64,000 bases of DNA from NCBI RefSeq assembly GCF_013912005.1, contig NZ_JACESB010000005.1, positions 62,001 through 126,000 on the forward strand, written 5' to 3'. A program made the translations under genes and the position numbers. Shown one piece after another: positions 26,301 to 34,877 of the stretch. The notes beneath the pieces were generated by a model. It saw nothing but the letters and a program-made list of their open reading frames with translations, made no database searches and had not been told where the DNA came from. Origin of the DNA: Brevundimonas sp. GTDB lineage: Bacteria > Pseudomonadota > Alphaproteobacteria > Caulobacterales > Caulobacteraceae. How positions within the stretch are numbered: position 1 is the stretch's first letter; each line of letters opens with the position of its first letter.

Positions 26301-27557
26301 GGCGAGCGTTCGCTGTCGGGGCAGGTGGACGGGCGGGCCACCCTCGCCGGCACCCTCGCCGCACCGCGCCTGAACGGCCGTCTGGACCTGCGGGACGGAA
26401 CATTCCGCGACAGCGCCACGGGCCTCCGGCTGGAGAACATCCTGCTGGCCAGCCGCTTCGACGACGCCAGCGGGGTGGTCGAGACTTTCCGCGCCGTCGA
26501 CGGGACCGGCGGCTCCGTCACCGGCAACGGCCGCCTCGGCCTTACCGAGGGCTCCGGCTCGAGCTTCCAGCTGCTGCTCAACCGCTTCCGGATCATCGAC
26601 AACGACATCGCCGAGGCCCGCGCTTCAGGCCCGCTGACCGTGATCCGCGCCGCGGACGGCAACATCACCCTCAGCGGCCGCATGGACATCGACGAGGCGC
26701 GCATCGAGGCCAATCCGCCCGGGTCGAACGGCATCGTCCGCATGGACGTGATCGAGATCAACAAGCCCGGCGGGGACGAACCGGAAGAGGTCCAGGCGCG
26801 GCCGCGCGGGCTGCAGATCGGCCTCGACCTGACCCTGAACTCCCCGGGCGGCGACGTGCTGGTGGTGGGTCGCGGCCTGAACGTGGAGATGAACGTCGAC
26901 GCCCGTGTGCGCGGCACCATCAACCGGCCGGTCCTGACCGGCACGGCGCGGGTGGTGCGCGGCGACTACGACTTCGCCGGCAAGCGCTTCGTCTTCGACG
27001 ATCGCGGCACGGTCACCCTGTCGACCCGGCCCGAGGACATCCGCCTGAACCTCAGCGCCACCCGCGACGATCCGGCCCTGACCGCCACGATCCGCGTCAC
27101 CGGCACCGCCGCCCGCCCCGAGATCGACCTCACCTCCACCCCGGCCCTGCCCGACGACGAGATCCTGTCCCAGGTCCTGTTCGGCCGCTCCGCCTCGCAG
27201 CTGTCGGCCTTCGAGGCGGCCCAGCTGGCGGCGGGCGTGGCGGCGCTGGCCGGCGGCGGCGGCTTCGACGTCATCGGCAACCTGCGCGAGCTGGCCGGGC
27301 TCGACCGCCTGTCCTTCGGCGGCGAGGCGTCCAGCCTCACCGTCGCCGGCGGTCGCTACATCACGGACGACGTCTACCTCGAGATCATCGGCGGCGGCGA
27401 AGGCGGGGCGGCGGTGAACGTCGAATGGCAGGTGCGGCGCAACCTGACCGTCAGCTCCACCGTCGGCGGCCAGGGCGAGGCCAGCCTGTCGATCCGCTGG
27501 CGTCGCCAGTCCCGCCAGCCGGGCACAGGGCGCGAGGACCGCCGCCCGAACCGCTGA
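23328..27557 (+). CDS. tamB: Translocation and assembly module protein TamB (DUF490)
   Basis: A 1409-aa AsmA-like periplasm-spanning protein. A single N-terminal TM helix (LLQAVAFFGGMGLAIVAALLVAVLVGG, residues about 25-50) anchors it in the inner membrane. Then come over 1,100 residues of repeating beta segments (LRGRVTGRLSLRGAG-type), and the conserved C-terminal DUF490 domain (VVRGDYDFAGKRFVFDDRG, then PDDEILSQVLFGRS). It starts at a TTG overlapping the tamA stop, so the two partners are coupled one to one. Length is normal. Confidence 0.93.
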   Translation: MTDAPPPAETPEAPETPAKAKRKRTLLQAVAFFGGMGLAIVAALLVAVLVGGRMYIVSDPGRELVQSFVTGKKIGRYGRINVEGVRGDLFDDFTIERVTITDAKGVWLEARKVRVDWEWWPLVTRRFHATEVEADLVRLIRRPEVEPPTTPPGPQPLSIDIDRFAADVELLEGFSKEYGRWNLEGAADVPRRGAKDVRVLARSNSRPGDFLRLAATFGGDLTETRLNLRAQEARGGPIAGALGYSPDQPFLATALVNGEVIDAVVRTGEFTPLTIKGRFGDQQARISGYFDFSGSDLLQPFVERVGRTARFGFATLPDHDRDGLQGVAWRLIADNLNSSARGLIRLSDRSSPDGVRLSVSTPSLSRLVGRPVAGRAAYAGVFTGDADDWRLRGAVDVRGVEAASYRADRLRGPLTVAVERGRMDLGGDLSAAGGSTAGVIGGLLGAAPRLQFEAVRQANGAILLEQVDLRGRALTVEGTGGRNLLGGFGFRGEAQITDASQIYAPADGAFGGRITASTARAGAPWRLAFDGRGRGLETGMAELDRLLGPTPRLQIAGALDDGRVAVEQARLTGAQGSAGARGLIEGDGRLRLALNWDARGPFGVGPVEIDGAMTGEGALTGTLAQPRADLRAAFGQVAAGALRLSDVDLILSFRRGADASDGRIAVTAASNYGPAHARGNFFLGGDRIRLTEVDLDAGGIAAQGAIALSNRTPSSADLSFTARPGAFLATGSAEGRVRLTDGPGSETAILQVSGENVRLAGSGYVIRNLELNGRGSLERLPFTLVADVGGATPVSFDGSGVYSRDGAAQSVVLEGAGRVREIAFTTRNPAVIALAGDGRVARVDLGVGGGVLLGELRQDARAAIVEATLTSVELGSIAPDLRGRVTGRLSLRGAGEDLSGSANLDFADIRSIDAPGALSVDGAVNALLVNDRLRIQARASDDGAVQASADVTLPVEASAAPLRLAVARTRDMTGDVSIQGQIQPIWDLLVGGERSLSGQVDGRATLAGTLAAPRLNGRLDLRDGTFRDSATGLRLENILLASRFDDASGVVETFRAVDGTGGSVTGNGRLGLTEGSGSSFQLLLNRFRIIDNDIAEARASGPLTVIRAADGNITLSGRMDIDEARIEANPPGSNGIVRMDVIEINKPGGDEPEEVQARPRGLQIGLDLTLNSPGGDVLVVGRGLNVEMNVDARVRGTINRPVLTGTARVVRGDYDFAGKRFVFDDRGTVTLSTRPEDIRLNLSATRDDPALTATIRVTGTAARPEIDLTSTPALPDDEILSQVLFGRSASQLSAFEAAQLAAGVAALAGGGGFDVIGNLRELAGLDRLSFGGEASSLTVAGGRYITDDVYLEIIGGGEGGAAVNVEWQVRRNLTVSSTVGGQGEASLSIRWRRQSRQPGTGREDRRPNR

Positions 27558-27559
27558 CG

Positions 27560-27594
27560 AAAAAGGGCCGCGCCGGAGCGACCCGGCGCGGCCC
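27560..27594. terminator. Intrinsic terminator between tamB and the 27619 gene
   Basis: A perfect 12-bp stem, GGGCCGCGCCGG (27565-27576) with CCGGCGCGGCCC (27583-27594), and a 6-nt loop. On the minus strand it is followed by TTTTT (complement of 27560-27564), making it a canonical terminator for the membrane protein gene and a likely stop for tamB transcripts in the other direction. Confidence 0.8.
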
Positions 27595-27618
27595 ACCATA
27601 TCGGCCTGAACGGCTGCT

Positions 27619-28143
27619 TCAGTCCTGGTAGGTGTTAGCCGCGTCCATCCGGATGCGATCCAACGCGCTGGAGCCACGAATGCCCGCGATGTGCATAAGT
27701 CCGGCGATCAACATGGTCACGATCGTAAAAAACGTGAGCCACATCGGCTGCGCGGCGGCCATTGCGGGAACGAGAAGCGCCAGCACCCCGCCGCCAAGGC
27801 CCCAAACCACCAGAATGAGGAACAGGATGGGCAGCACCTTGTTCGGCTTCCGCCATTGAACGGCCGCCAGGATCAGCTGCAACAACGTCAATCCGACGCC
27901 AAGCATCAGGCCGAACTGTCCCTGCTGGGCGAGTGCGGCCGGATCAGGCGCCTGCCCGGTGAATTGTTCGATCATTCGCGCGGCGGCTTCCTGTGCCGCA
28001 GGCGTGGTCGAGTACCAGACGCCGACCCCTTGGTGCAGCGCGCCGATCAGCATGCCGATGGCGCTTACCTTGGCGGCCGCCAGGGCGGCTTCTTCAGTGT
28101 CGAGCGGCGATGTCGGATTCATCGCCTTGGCCCAGTCAGTCAT
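27619..28143 (-). CDS. Hypothetical membrane protein
   Basis: A 174-aa protein with about four TM segments (AAAKVSAIGMLIGALHQG; LMLVGVTL-like region; VLPILFLILVVWGLGGGVLALLV; LTFFTIVTMLIAGLMHIAGI). The linker between TM1 and TM2 is polar with an Ala/Gln-rich helix. No family recognised. GC content is visibly lower than the surrounding genes, which may mean later acquisition. It is divergent from the arginine operon and has a strong terminator. Confidence 0.65.
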   Translation of the reverse strand: MTDWAKAMNPTSPLDTEEAALAAAKVSAIGMLIGALHQGVGVWYSTTPAAQEAAARMIEQFTGQAPDPAALAQQGQFGLMLGVGLTLLQLILAAVQWRKPNKVLPILFLILVVWGLGGGVLALLVPAMAAAQPMWLTFFTIVTMLIAGLMHIAGIRGSSALDRIRMDAANTYQD

Positions 28144-28247
28144 TGGAATGCCTCCCTCGATCGAAGGCTCACCCTAGCCCTGCCCCGCCCGAGTCGAAAG
28201 CCGCTTCGCCTTCACCTTTCGGGTCGGGACGGCTAGGGTCCGCCCGC

Positions 28248-29498
28248 ATGCGGATTCTGCCTCCCGACCAGACCGTGCTCGACCACGTCGCAGCGCGCGG
28301 ACCGGCCATCGTGGCGCGCGCCGTTGAGTGGGCGAACGTCAACTCCGGCAGCCGCAACGCCGCCGGCCTCGACGCCGTGCTGCACCTGCTCGAGGCCGAG
28401 GCCCGCCGCCTGCCCGCCGAGGTCGTGCGCGTGCCGACCGCCGGCTCCACCACCGTCGCCGACGACGGCTCGGTGCGGGCCGAGGCCCACGCCGACGCCC
28501 TGCGCATCACCGCCCGGCCCGACGCCCCGGTCCAGGTCGTCCTGACCGGCCACTACGACACCGTCTTCCCCGCCGGGAGCGCCTTCCAGAGCGTGACCAC
28601 GCGGCCGGACGGAGCCCTCAACGGCCCCGGCATCGCCGACATGAAGGGCGGCATCAGCGTCCTGCTCGCCGCCCTTGAGGCGTTCGAACTCCACCCCGAG
28701 CGGGAGCGCGTCGGCTGGACCGTCCTGCTCAGCCCCGACGAGGAGATCGGCTCGCCCGCCTCCGCCCCCCTGCTGGCCGAGCTGGGCGCCCGCGGCCACC
28801 TCGGCCTGACCTACGAGCCGTCGCTGCCCGACGGCACGCTGGCCGGCGCGCGCAAGGGCAGCGGCAACTACCATCTGGTGGTGACCGGCAAGGCCGCCCA
28901 CGCCGGCCGCGCCTTCCACGAGGGCGCCAACGCCGTCGCCGGCGCCGCCGTCCTGGCCGCCCGCCTGCACGCCCTCAACGGCCTGCGCGAGGGCGTGACG
29001 GTCAATGTGGCGAAGATCTCCGGCGGCGGGCCGCTGAACGTCGTCGCCGACAACGCCGTGGTCCGCTTCAACGTCCGCGTCCCCGACGCCGCCGCCGCGG
29101 CGTGGATCGAGGACCAGGTGCGGGCGCTGGCCGGCGAGCCCCCCTTCCCCGGCCTGACCCTGGCGCTCCACGGCGGCATGACCCGGCCGCCCAAGCCGAT
29201 GGACGCCAGTCAGACCGCCCTGTTCGAGGCCGTGCGCGAGGCGGGCGCCCTGCTCGGCCAGTCGATCGCCTGGAAGCCCTCCGGCGGCGTCTGCGAGGGC
29301 AACAACCTGCACGCCGCCGGCCTGCCCAACATCGACACCCTCGGCGTGGTCGGCGGGGACATCCACTCCGACCAGGAGTTCGCCTGGCCGGCCAGCTTCG
29401 TGGAACGGGCGCAGCTCTCCGCCCTGATCCTGTGCAAGGTCGCCTCGGGCGAGATCGACGCCCTCAAACTCAAACAGCTCCGCCTGGAGACCGCGTAA
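28248..29498 (+). CDS. M20 family metallohydrolase (possible succinylglutamate desuccinylase substitute)
   Basis: A 416-aa two-zinc M20 peptidase/deacylase. Metal and catalytic residues are visible: GHYDTVF (His, Asp), GPGIADMKGG (bridging Asp), SPDEEIGS (base Glu plus Glu) and the C-terminal GGDIHSD His. M20 enzymes include acetylornithine deacetylase and succinyl-diaminopimelate desuccinylase. It is the first gene of the run leading to astA-astD-astB, 4 bp before astA. As no M14-type AstE is here, it may release succinate from N-succinylglutamate; that role is inferred from context only. Confidence 0.85.
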   Translation: MRILPPDQTVLDHVAARGPAIVARAVEWANVNSGSRNAAGLDAVLHLLEAEARRLPAEVVRVPTAGSTTVADDGSVRAEAHADALRITARPDAPVQVVLTGHYDTVFPAGSAFQSVTTRPDGALNGPGIADMKGGISVLLAALEAFELHPERERVGWTVLLSPDEEIGSPASAPLLAELGARGHLGLTYEPSLPDGTLAGARKGSGNYHLVVTGKAAHAGRAFHEGANAVAGAAVLAARLHALNGLREGVTVNVAKISGGGPLNVVADNAVVRFNVRVPDAAAAAWIEDQVRALAGEPPFPGLTLALHGGMTRPPKPMDASQTALFEAVREAGALLGQSIAWKPSGGVCEGNNLHAAGLPNIDTLGVVGGDIHSDQEFAWPASFVERAQLSALILCKVASGEIDALKLKQLRLETA

Positions 29499-29502
29499 CC
29501 GC

Positions 29503-30510
29503 ATGCTCGTCGTCCGCCCCGCCGGTCCGTCCGACCTCGATTACCTGCTGGAGCTGGCCATCCTGTCCGGCCCCGGCTTCACCAGCCTGCCTGAGGACCC
29601 GGACCAGCTCGCCGAACGCCTCGACCTCAGCCGCGACAGCTTCGCCGGGGCGATCGATCCGCAGGCCCGCTGGTACACCCTGATGCTGGAGGAGTCGGAC
29701 ACCGGCGACGTCGACGGCGTCGGCTCGGTCAAGGCGGCCGTCGGCCTCAAGCGGCCCTTCTTCTCCTTCCGGGTCGTCAACACCACCCAGTCCTGCCCTT
29801 CGCTCGGCATCCGGCTCGACCAGAAGACCCTGGTGCTGGTGAACGAGTGCACGGGCTGGACCGAGGTGGGCTCGCTGTTCCTCAAGGCGGACCGGCGCAA
29901 GGGCGGCGCCGGGCGTCTGCTGTCACAGTCGCGGTACATGCTGATCGGCGCCGAGCCGCAGCTGTTCGCCGAGTCCGTGCTGGCCGAGCTGCGCGGGGTC
30001 TTCACCCCCGACGGCGCCTGCCCCTTCTGGGATCACGTGGCGCACAAGTTCTTTCCGATGGAGTTCGAGGAAGCCGACCGGATGACGGGGTCGACCGACA
30101 AGCAGTTCATCCTCGACCTCGCCCCCCGCCACCCGATCTACATCGAACTGCTGCCCGAGCCCGCGCGGGCCGTGATCGGCAAGGTCCACCCGCAGGGCGT
30201 GCCGGCGATGGCCCTGCTGGAGTCGGAGGGATTCCGCCCCAACGGCCTCGTCGACATCTTCGACGCCGGCCCCACCGTCTGCTGCGACCGCGACAACATC
30301 CGCACCGTTCGGGACGCCCGCCGGCTGACCGTCGTCCTCGCCGACGAGGTCGAGTCCGAGCTGCCGGCCCTGATCTCCACCGACCACGTGCGCGACTTCC
30401 GCGCCGTTCGCCAGCGCGCCCTCGTCGAGGGCGACACGGTGACCATCGCCCGCGACACCGCCGACGCCCTCAGGGTGAAGGCCGGCGAAGTCGTGCGGGT
30501 GAAGACCTGA
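29503..30510 (+). CDS. astA: Arginine N-succinyltransferase AstA
   Basis: A 335-aa AstA, first enzyme of the arginine succinyltransferase pathway: succinyl-CoA plus arginine gives N-succinylarginine. Recognised from LVVRPAGPSDLDYLLELA, the TEVGSLFLKADRRKGGAGRLLSQSRYM acyl-CoA-binding segment and GACPFWDHVAHKFFPMEFEEADRMTG. Length is typical for the single-chain AstA. The gene is 11 bp upstream of astD. Context: an operon for arginine as carbon and nitrogen source. Confidence 0.93.
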   Translation: MLVVRPAGPSDLDYLLELAILSGPGFTSLPEDPDQLAERLDLSRDSFAGAIDPQARWYTLMLEESDTGDVDGVGSVKAAVGLKRPFFSFRVVNTTQSCPSLGIRLDQKTLVLVNECTGWTEVGSLFLKADRRKGGAGRLLSQSRYMLIGAEPQLFAESVLAELRGVFTPDGACPFWDHVAHKFFPMEFEEADRMTGSTDKQFILDLAPRHPIYIELLPEPARAVIGKVHPQGVPAMALLESEGFRPNGLVDIFDAGPTVCCDRDNIRTVRDARRLTVVLADEVESELPALISTDHVRDFRAVRQRALVEGDTVTIARDTADALRVKAGEVVRVKT

Positions 30511-30521
30511 GCCCCCATCTG

Positions 30522-31946
30522 ATGACCATGACCCCCTTCCACTCCACCGACCCCGCCACCGGCGACATCAACTGGCAGGGCGAGGCCGCCGCGCCCGCCG
30601 CGGTCCAGGCCGCCGTCGACCGCGCCCGCGCCGCCTTCCCCGACTGGGCCGACCGCCCGCGTCAGGACCGCATCGACGCGGTCAAACGCTACCAGGCGGT
30701 GCTGAAGGACCGGGCGCCGCAGATCGCCGAGGCGATCAGCCGCGAGACGGGCAAGGCGCTCTGGGAGTCAAAGGCCGAGCTGGCCGCCATGCAGGGCAAG
30801 GTCGACATCTCGATCCGCGCCTATGACGAGCGCACCGGCGAACGCAGCGCGGAGACCGGCTTCGGCCGCGCCATCCTGCGCCACCGCCCGCACGGCGTCG
30901 CCGCCGTGCTCGGCCCGTTCAACTTCCCCGGCCACCTGCCCAACGGCCACATCGTCCCCGCCCTGCTGGCTGGCGACACGGTCGTGTTCAAGCCGTCGGA
31001 AGAGACCCCGCTGGTCGGCCAGCTGATGGCCGAGGCCTTCGCCGCCGCCGATCTGCCGGAGGGCGTGGTCAACGTCGTCCAGGGCGGTCGCGAGACCGGC
31101 GCGGCGCTGCTGGACGCCGGCATCGACGCCCTGATGTTCACCGGCTCGGGGGCCGCCGGCGCCCACTTCCGCCGCAAGTTCGCCGACGATCCCCACGTCA
31201 TCCTCGCGCTGGAGCTGGGCGGCAACAATCCGCTGGTCGTCTGGGACGCCGCCGACGCCGAGGCCGTCGCCGGCATCGTGGTCCAGTCGGCCTTCATCAC
31301 CACCGGCCAGCGCTGCTCCTGCGCCCGCCGCCTGGTCGTGCCCGAAGGCGCGGCGGGCGACGCCGTCGTCGAGGCCGTGGCCGCCCTGTCGGACCGGCTC
31401 GTCTTCGGCCGCTGGAACGACGACCCCGAGCCCTACGCCGGGCCGCTGATCTCGCAGCGGGCCGCCGAGGCGGCGCTGAAGGCCCTGCAGGAGCGCATCG
31501 ACGCCGGCGCCCGGGTGATCCGCGCCTCCGGCCCCGTCGGCGACCTGCCGGGCGCCTTCGTCAGGCCGGCCATCATCGACGTCACCGGCGTCGACGTCCC
31601 CGACGAGGAGATCTTCGCCCCCTTCCTCCAGGTCCGCCGCGTGGCCAGCTTCGACGCCGCCGTCGCCGAGGCCAACGCCACCCGCTACGGCCTGTCCGCC
31701 GGTCTGGTCAGCGACGACCCCGCGAACTGGGAGCGCTTCATCCGCCGCATCCGGGCGGGCGTGGTCAACTTCAACCGCCCGACCACCGGCGCCGCCGGCG
31801 ACATGCCCTTCGGCGGCCTCGGCGCCAGCGGCAATCACCGCCCCTCGGCCTATTATGCGGCCGACTACTGCGCCTATCCCGTGGCCAGTTTCGAGGCCGG
31901 CGCGGTCAAGAACATCGAGAGCGAGATCAAGGGGTTGAGAGCGTGA
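30522..31946 (+). CDS. astD: Succinylglutamate-semialdehyde dehydrogenase AstD
   Basis: A 474-aa aldehyde dehydrogenase that oxidises N-succinylglutamate semialdehyde with NAD. Active-site segments are visible: GPFNFPGHLPNGH, LELGGNNPLVVWD (base Glu region), and the nucleophile Cys in TTGQRCSCARR. The GNHRPSAYYAADYCAYPV C-terminus is specific for the AstD/AruD group. A second in-frame ATG lies two codons downstream. The stop overlaps the astB start in a GTGA. Confidence 0.93.
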   Translation: MTMTPFHSTDPATGDINWQGEAAAPAAVQAAVDRARAAFPDWADRPRQDRIDAVKRYQAVLKDRAPQIAEAISRETGKALWESKAELAAMQGKVDISIRAYDERTGERSAETGFGRAILRHRPHGVAAVLGPFNFPGHLPNGHIVPALLAGDTVVFKPSEETPLVGQLMAEAFAAADLPEGVVNVVQGGRETGAALLDAGIDALMFTGSGAAGAHFRRKFADDPHVILALELGGNNPLVVWDAADAEAVAGIVVQSAFITTGQRCSCARRLVVPEGAAGDAVVEAVAALSDRLVFGRWNDDPEPYAGPLISQRAAEAALKALQERIDAGARVIRASGPVGDLPGAFVRPAIIDVTGVDVPDEEIFAPFLQVRRVASFDAAVAEANATRYGLSAGLVSDDPANWERFIRRIRAGVVNFNRPTTGAAGDMPFGGLGASGNHRPSAYYAADYCAYPVASFEAGAVKNIESEIKGLRA

Positions 31947-33283
31947 CCTCGACGGCTGTCGAAGCCAACGCCGACGGCCTGATCGGGCCGACCCACTCCT
32001 ACGCCGGCCTGTCGCCCGGCAACCTCGCCTCCAGCCTCAACGCCGGCGAGGCGTCGAACCCGCGCGCCGCCGTGCTGCAGGGGCTGGACAAGATGAAGCG
32101 GCTGGCCGACCTCGGCCTGCCCCAGTTCGTCCTGCCGCCGCACGAGCGGCCGCACATTCCGTTCCTGCGCAGCCTCGGCTTCACGGGCTCGGACGGGGAG
32201 GTGCTGGCCGCCGCCTGGACGTCGGCCCCGACCTTCGCCGCCGCCGCCTGCTCCGCCTCGCCGATGTGGGCCGCGAACGCCGCCACGGTCACGCCGTCCG
32301 CCGACGCCGCCGACGGCCGGGTCCACTTCACCCCCGCCAACCTCGTCACCAACCTGCACCGCTCGCTTGAGGCGCCGCAGACGAAGCGGGCGCTGGACGC
32401 CCTCTTCCCCGACCCGGCCCGCTTCGCCGTCCACGACGCCCTGCCCGCCGTCGGCCACCTCGCCGACGAGGGCGCGGCCAATCACGTCCGCCTGTGCGCC
32501 GACCACGGCGCGCCGGGCGTCAATCTGCTGGTCTGGGGCCGCGAGGCCTTCGAGGCCTGGGACGATCCCTTCCCCGCCCGCCAGACCCGCGAGGCCTCCG
32601 CGGCGATCGCCCGCCGCCACGGCGCCTCGGGCGTGGTCCTCGCCCGCCAGTCGAAGGCGGCCATCGCCGGCGGGACCTTCCACAACGACGTGGTCTGCGT
32701 CGGCTCCCTGCGGACCCTGTTCTTCCACGACCTCGCCTTCGAGGACACGGCGGGAACGCTGGAGGCCATCCGCCGGGCCGCGGACGGCCGCTTCGATCCG
32801 GTCTTCGTCGAGGTCGCCTCGGCCGACCTGCCGCTGTCCGACGCCATCGCCAGCTATCTGTTCAACTCCATGCTGGTGCAGATCCCGGGCGAGGACCGCC
32901 TGACCCTGATCTGCCCCACCGAGACGCGCGACAACCTCAACGCCCACGCCGTGGCCGAGGGGCTGGCCGCCTCCAACGGGCCGATCGGCCGGGTCGAATA
33001 CGTCGACGTGCGCCAGTCGATGCGCAACGGCGGCGGCCCGGCCTGCCTGCGCCTGCGCGTCGCCCTGACCGAAGAGGAGCTGGCCGCCACCAACCCCGCC
33101 ATGCGCATGACCGACGAGCTGCACGCCCGCCTGTCGATCTGGGCCGCGGCCTGGTACCGCGACACGCTCAGCCCCGCCGACCTCGCCGACCCCGCCCTGC
33201 TCGACGAGAGCCGCGGCGCGCTCGACGCCCTGACCGACATCCTCGGCCTCGGCGGCGGCTTCTATCCGTTCCAGCGGACCTGA
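31943..33283 (+). CDS. astB: N-succinylarginine dihydrolase AstB
   Basis: A 446-aa member of the guanidino-modifying (amidinotransferase-like) superfamily that hydrolyses succinylarginine to succinylornithine, ammonia and CO2. The EANADGLIGPTHSYAGLSPGNLAS start and FHNDVVCVG, plus GGGPACLRLRV near the C-terminus with the catalytic Cys, are diagnostic. Starts at GTG overlapping astD. The next enzyme, AstC (transaminase), is not in the window; ArgD-like enzymes elsewhere often serve. Confidence 0.94.
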   Translation: MTSTAVEANADGLIGPTHSYAGLSPGNLASSLNAGEASNPRAAVLQGLDKMKRLADLGLPQFVLPPHERPHIPFLRSLGFTGSDGEVLAAAWTSAPTFAAAACSASPMWAANAATVTPSADAADGRVHFTPANLVTNLHRSLEAPQTKRALDALFPDPARFAVHDALPAVGHLADEGAANHVRLCADHGAPGVNLLVWGREAFEAWDDPFPARQTREASAAIARRHGASGVVLARQSKAAIAGGTFHNDVVCVGSLRTLFFHDLAFEDTAGTLEAIRRAADGRFDPVFVEVASADLPLSDAIASYLFNSMLVQIPGEDRLTLICPTETRDNLNAHAVAEGLAASNGPIGRVEYVDVRQSMRNGGGPACLRLRVALTEEELAATNPAMRMTDELHARLSIWAAAWYRDTLSPADLADPALLDESRGALDALTDILGLGGGFYPFQRT

Positions 33284-33285
33284 GC

Positions 33286-33891
33286 GTGCGCCGCCTCGCC
33301 TTCGCCTGCGCCGTGCTCGGCCTGCTCGTCCTGCTGGGCGCGGCGGTGGCCGGCGGCCTCGCCACGCCCGGCTACGATCACGCCCGCCAGTACCTCAGCG
33401 AGCTGGGCGCGACCGGCGCCGCCACGGGGCCGGCCGTCAGCGCCGCCTTCATCGTCTCCGGGGGGCTGCAGGCCGTCTTCTGGCTGCTGTGCATCCGCCT
33501 GCTGCCCGGCTCGCGGCTCGCCGCCGCCGGTTTCGCACTCAGCGCCCTGAACGGGCTCGGCCTGCTGGCCGGCGGGGTCTTCCCCTGCGACGCCGGCTGT
33601 TCGCTGCAGGACCCGAGCCTGTCGGCCGTGCTCCACGACGTGCTGGGCGGCCTCGGCTACCTGTGCGGCGTGGCCGGCGTCCTGCTCGTGGCCATGGCCT
33701 GGCGCAGCGACCCCGGCCGCCGCCGGTTGTCGGGCCTGGCCCTGCTCTGCGGCATGCCCGCGGTGATGCTGGTCTGGATCCTCCATCCCGGCTTCGAACT
33801 GTTCGGCCTCGCCCAGCGCGGCCTCGAACTGGCTTTCGCCGTCTGGACCCTCGCCGTCGCCTTCGAGATCCGCCGCAGCCCGACCGGCTAA
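33286..33891 (+). CDS. DUF998 family membrane protein
   Basis: A 201-aa integral membrane protein with about six TM helices and the DUF998 pattern: YDHARQYLSELGATGA after TM1, and GVFPCDAGC in the loop after TM3. Function of the family is unknown. It starts at GTG, 2 bp after the astB stop, so it belongs to the ast transcript by position. A role in arginine use is not implied by sequence. Confidence 0.8.
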   Translation: MRRLAFACAVLGLLVLLGAAVAGGLATPGYDHARQYLSELGATGAATGPAVSAAFIVSGGLQAVFWLLCIRLLPGSRLAAAGFALSALNGLGLLAGGVFPCDAGCSLQDPSLSAVLHDVLGGLGYLCGVAGVLLVAMAWRSDPGRRRLSGLALLCGMPAVMLVWILHPGFELFGLAQRGLELAFAVWTLAVAFEIRRSPTG

Positions 33892-33896
33892 GACTC

Positions 33897-34877
33897 TCAG
33901 CCTGCGGCGCGAAGCCGCTCCAGCGCTTGCGGATAGCGGCGCGAGACGGGCGCCTCGAGCGCCCCAAGCTCGACCGTCCAGTCGCCCGAGCCGTCGGGCC
34001 GCAGCCCGGTGACCGCCCCCGCATTGACCAGCCACGAGCGGTGCGCGCGCACGAAGCCGAAGCGCTCCAGCTCCACCTCGATCGCCGCGAGGGTCGCCCG
34101 CATCAGCGGCCGCCGCCCGTCCGCCAGCCAGAATTCGACGTAGTTGCCCGCCGAGGACACGGCGACGATCTGCGAGAGCGGCGCGCGGATGATCCGCCCG
34201 CCGTCGCGGATGTCGAAGCTCACCGGCCGCACCGGCTCTTCCCGCCGCCGGCGCAGGACGCCGACCAGCCAGAACAGGCCGGCGAACACGGCGTAGCTGA
34301 TCAGGTCCTTGCGCAGTTCGTAGACGAAGCGATCGCCGAACACGTACGGCTCGGCCTCCATCGCCGCGTAGGCCAGCTTGCGCAGCCACACGAGGCCGGC
34401 GACGTGCAGCCCGGAGTAGGCCAGCAGGGCGACCGCATGAACGGCGGCGAACCGCAGTTTGGGCCGCCAGCCTTCGGCCACGATCTCCTCGGGCGAGGCG
34501 GCCGCCGTCGCCAGCCAGGGAAGCCACAGGGCCAGCCCGACGATCGCCGCGGCGCTCGTGCCTTCCCACACCCATGGCTCCCAGAACGCGACCTGCGGAA
34601 GGTCCGCCAGGTTGCTGAGGGCGTTCACGACCACCACCACCAGGGCCACGGGGGCGACGATCAGGTAGCCTGAGCGCAGGTCGCGAGGGTCCGCCCGGCG
34701 CAGGGCGTCCGACCACCATCGCCGGCCGCTCGCCCCGCGTTCGTCGCCGTTCGTCCCGCGGCCCCGGCGAATGTCCCGGCCAGCCGCCCGCACGTCCCCG
34801 GGCGCTTGCCGCCCCGCGCCCCGCTTCGCCAGCGTGGCCCGGTCCTCGTCCTCATGGAGTCCGGCCGTGTCCGACAT
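33897..34877 (-). CDS. Membrane-bound LytTR-type DNA-binding regulator
   Basis: A 326-aa protein with four TM helices (residues about 70-220) and a C-terminal LytTR DNA-binding domain (about 235-325: IIRAPLSQIVAVSSAGNYVEFWLADG... and ERFGFVRAHRSWLVNAGAV). It would bind DNA from the membrane; the ligand is unknown. The annotated ATG at 34877 has a GGGACGGGGG ribosome-binding site, but it makes the first 11 bases overlap the start of the divergent acyltransferase gene. The first about 65 residues are Arg/Gly-rich and non-conserved, so a start further inside is quite possible. Confidence 0.78.
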   Translation of the reverse strand: MSDTAGLHEDEDRATLAKRGAGRQAPGDVRAAGRDIRRGRGTNGDERGASGRRWWSDALRRADPRDLRSGYLIVAPVALVVVVVNALSNLADLPQVAFWEPWVWEGTSAAAIVGLALWLPWLATAAASPEEIVAEGWRPKLRFAAVHAVALLAYSGLHVAGLVWLRKLAYAAMEAEPYVFGDRFVYELRKDLISYAVFAGLFWLVGVLRRRREEPVRPVSFDIRDGGRIIRAPLSQIVAVSSAGNYVEFWLADGRRPLMRATLAAIEVELERFGFVRAHRSWLVNAGAVTGLRPDGSGDWTVELGALEAPVSRRYPQALERLRAAG

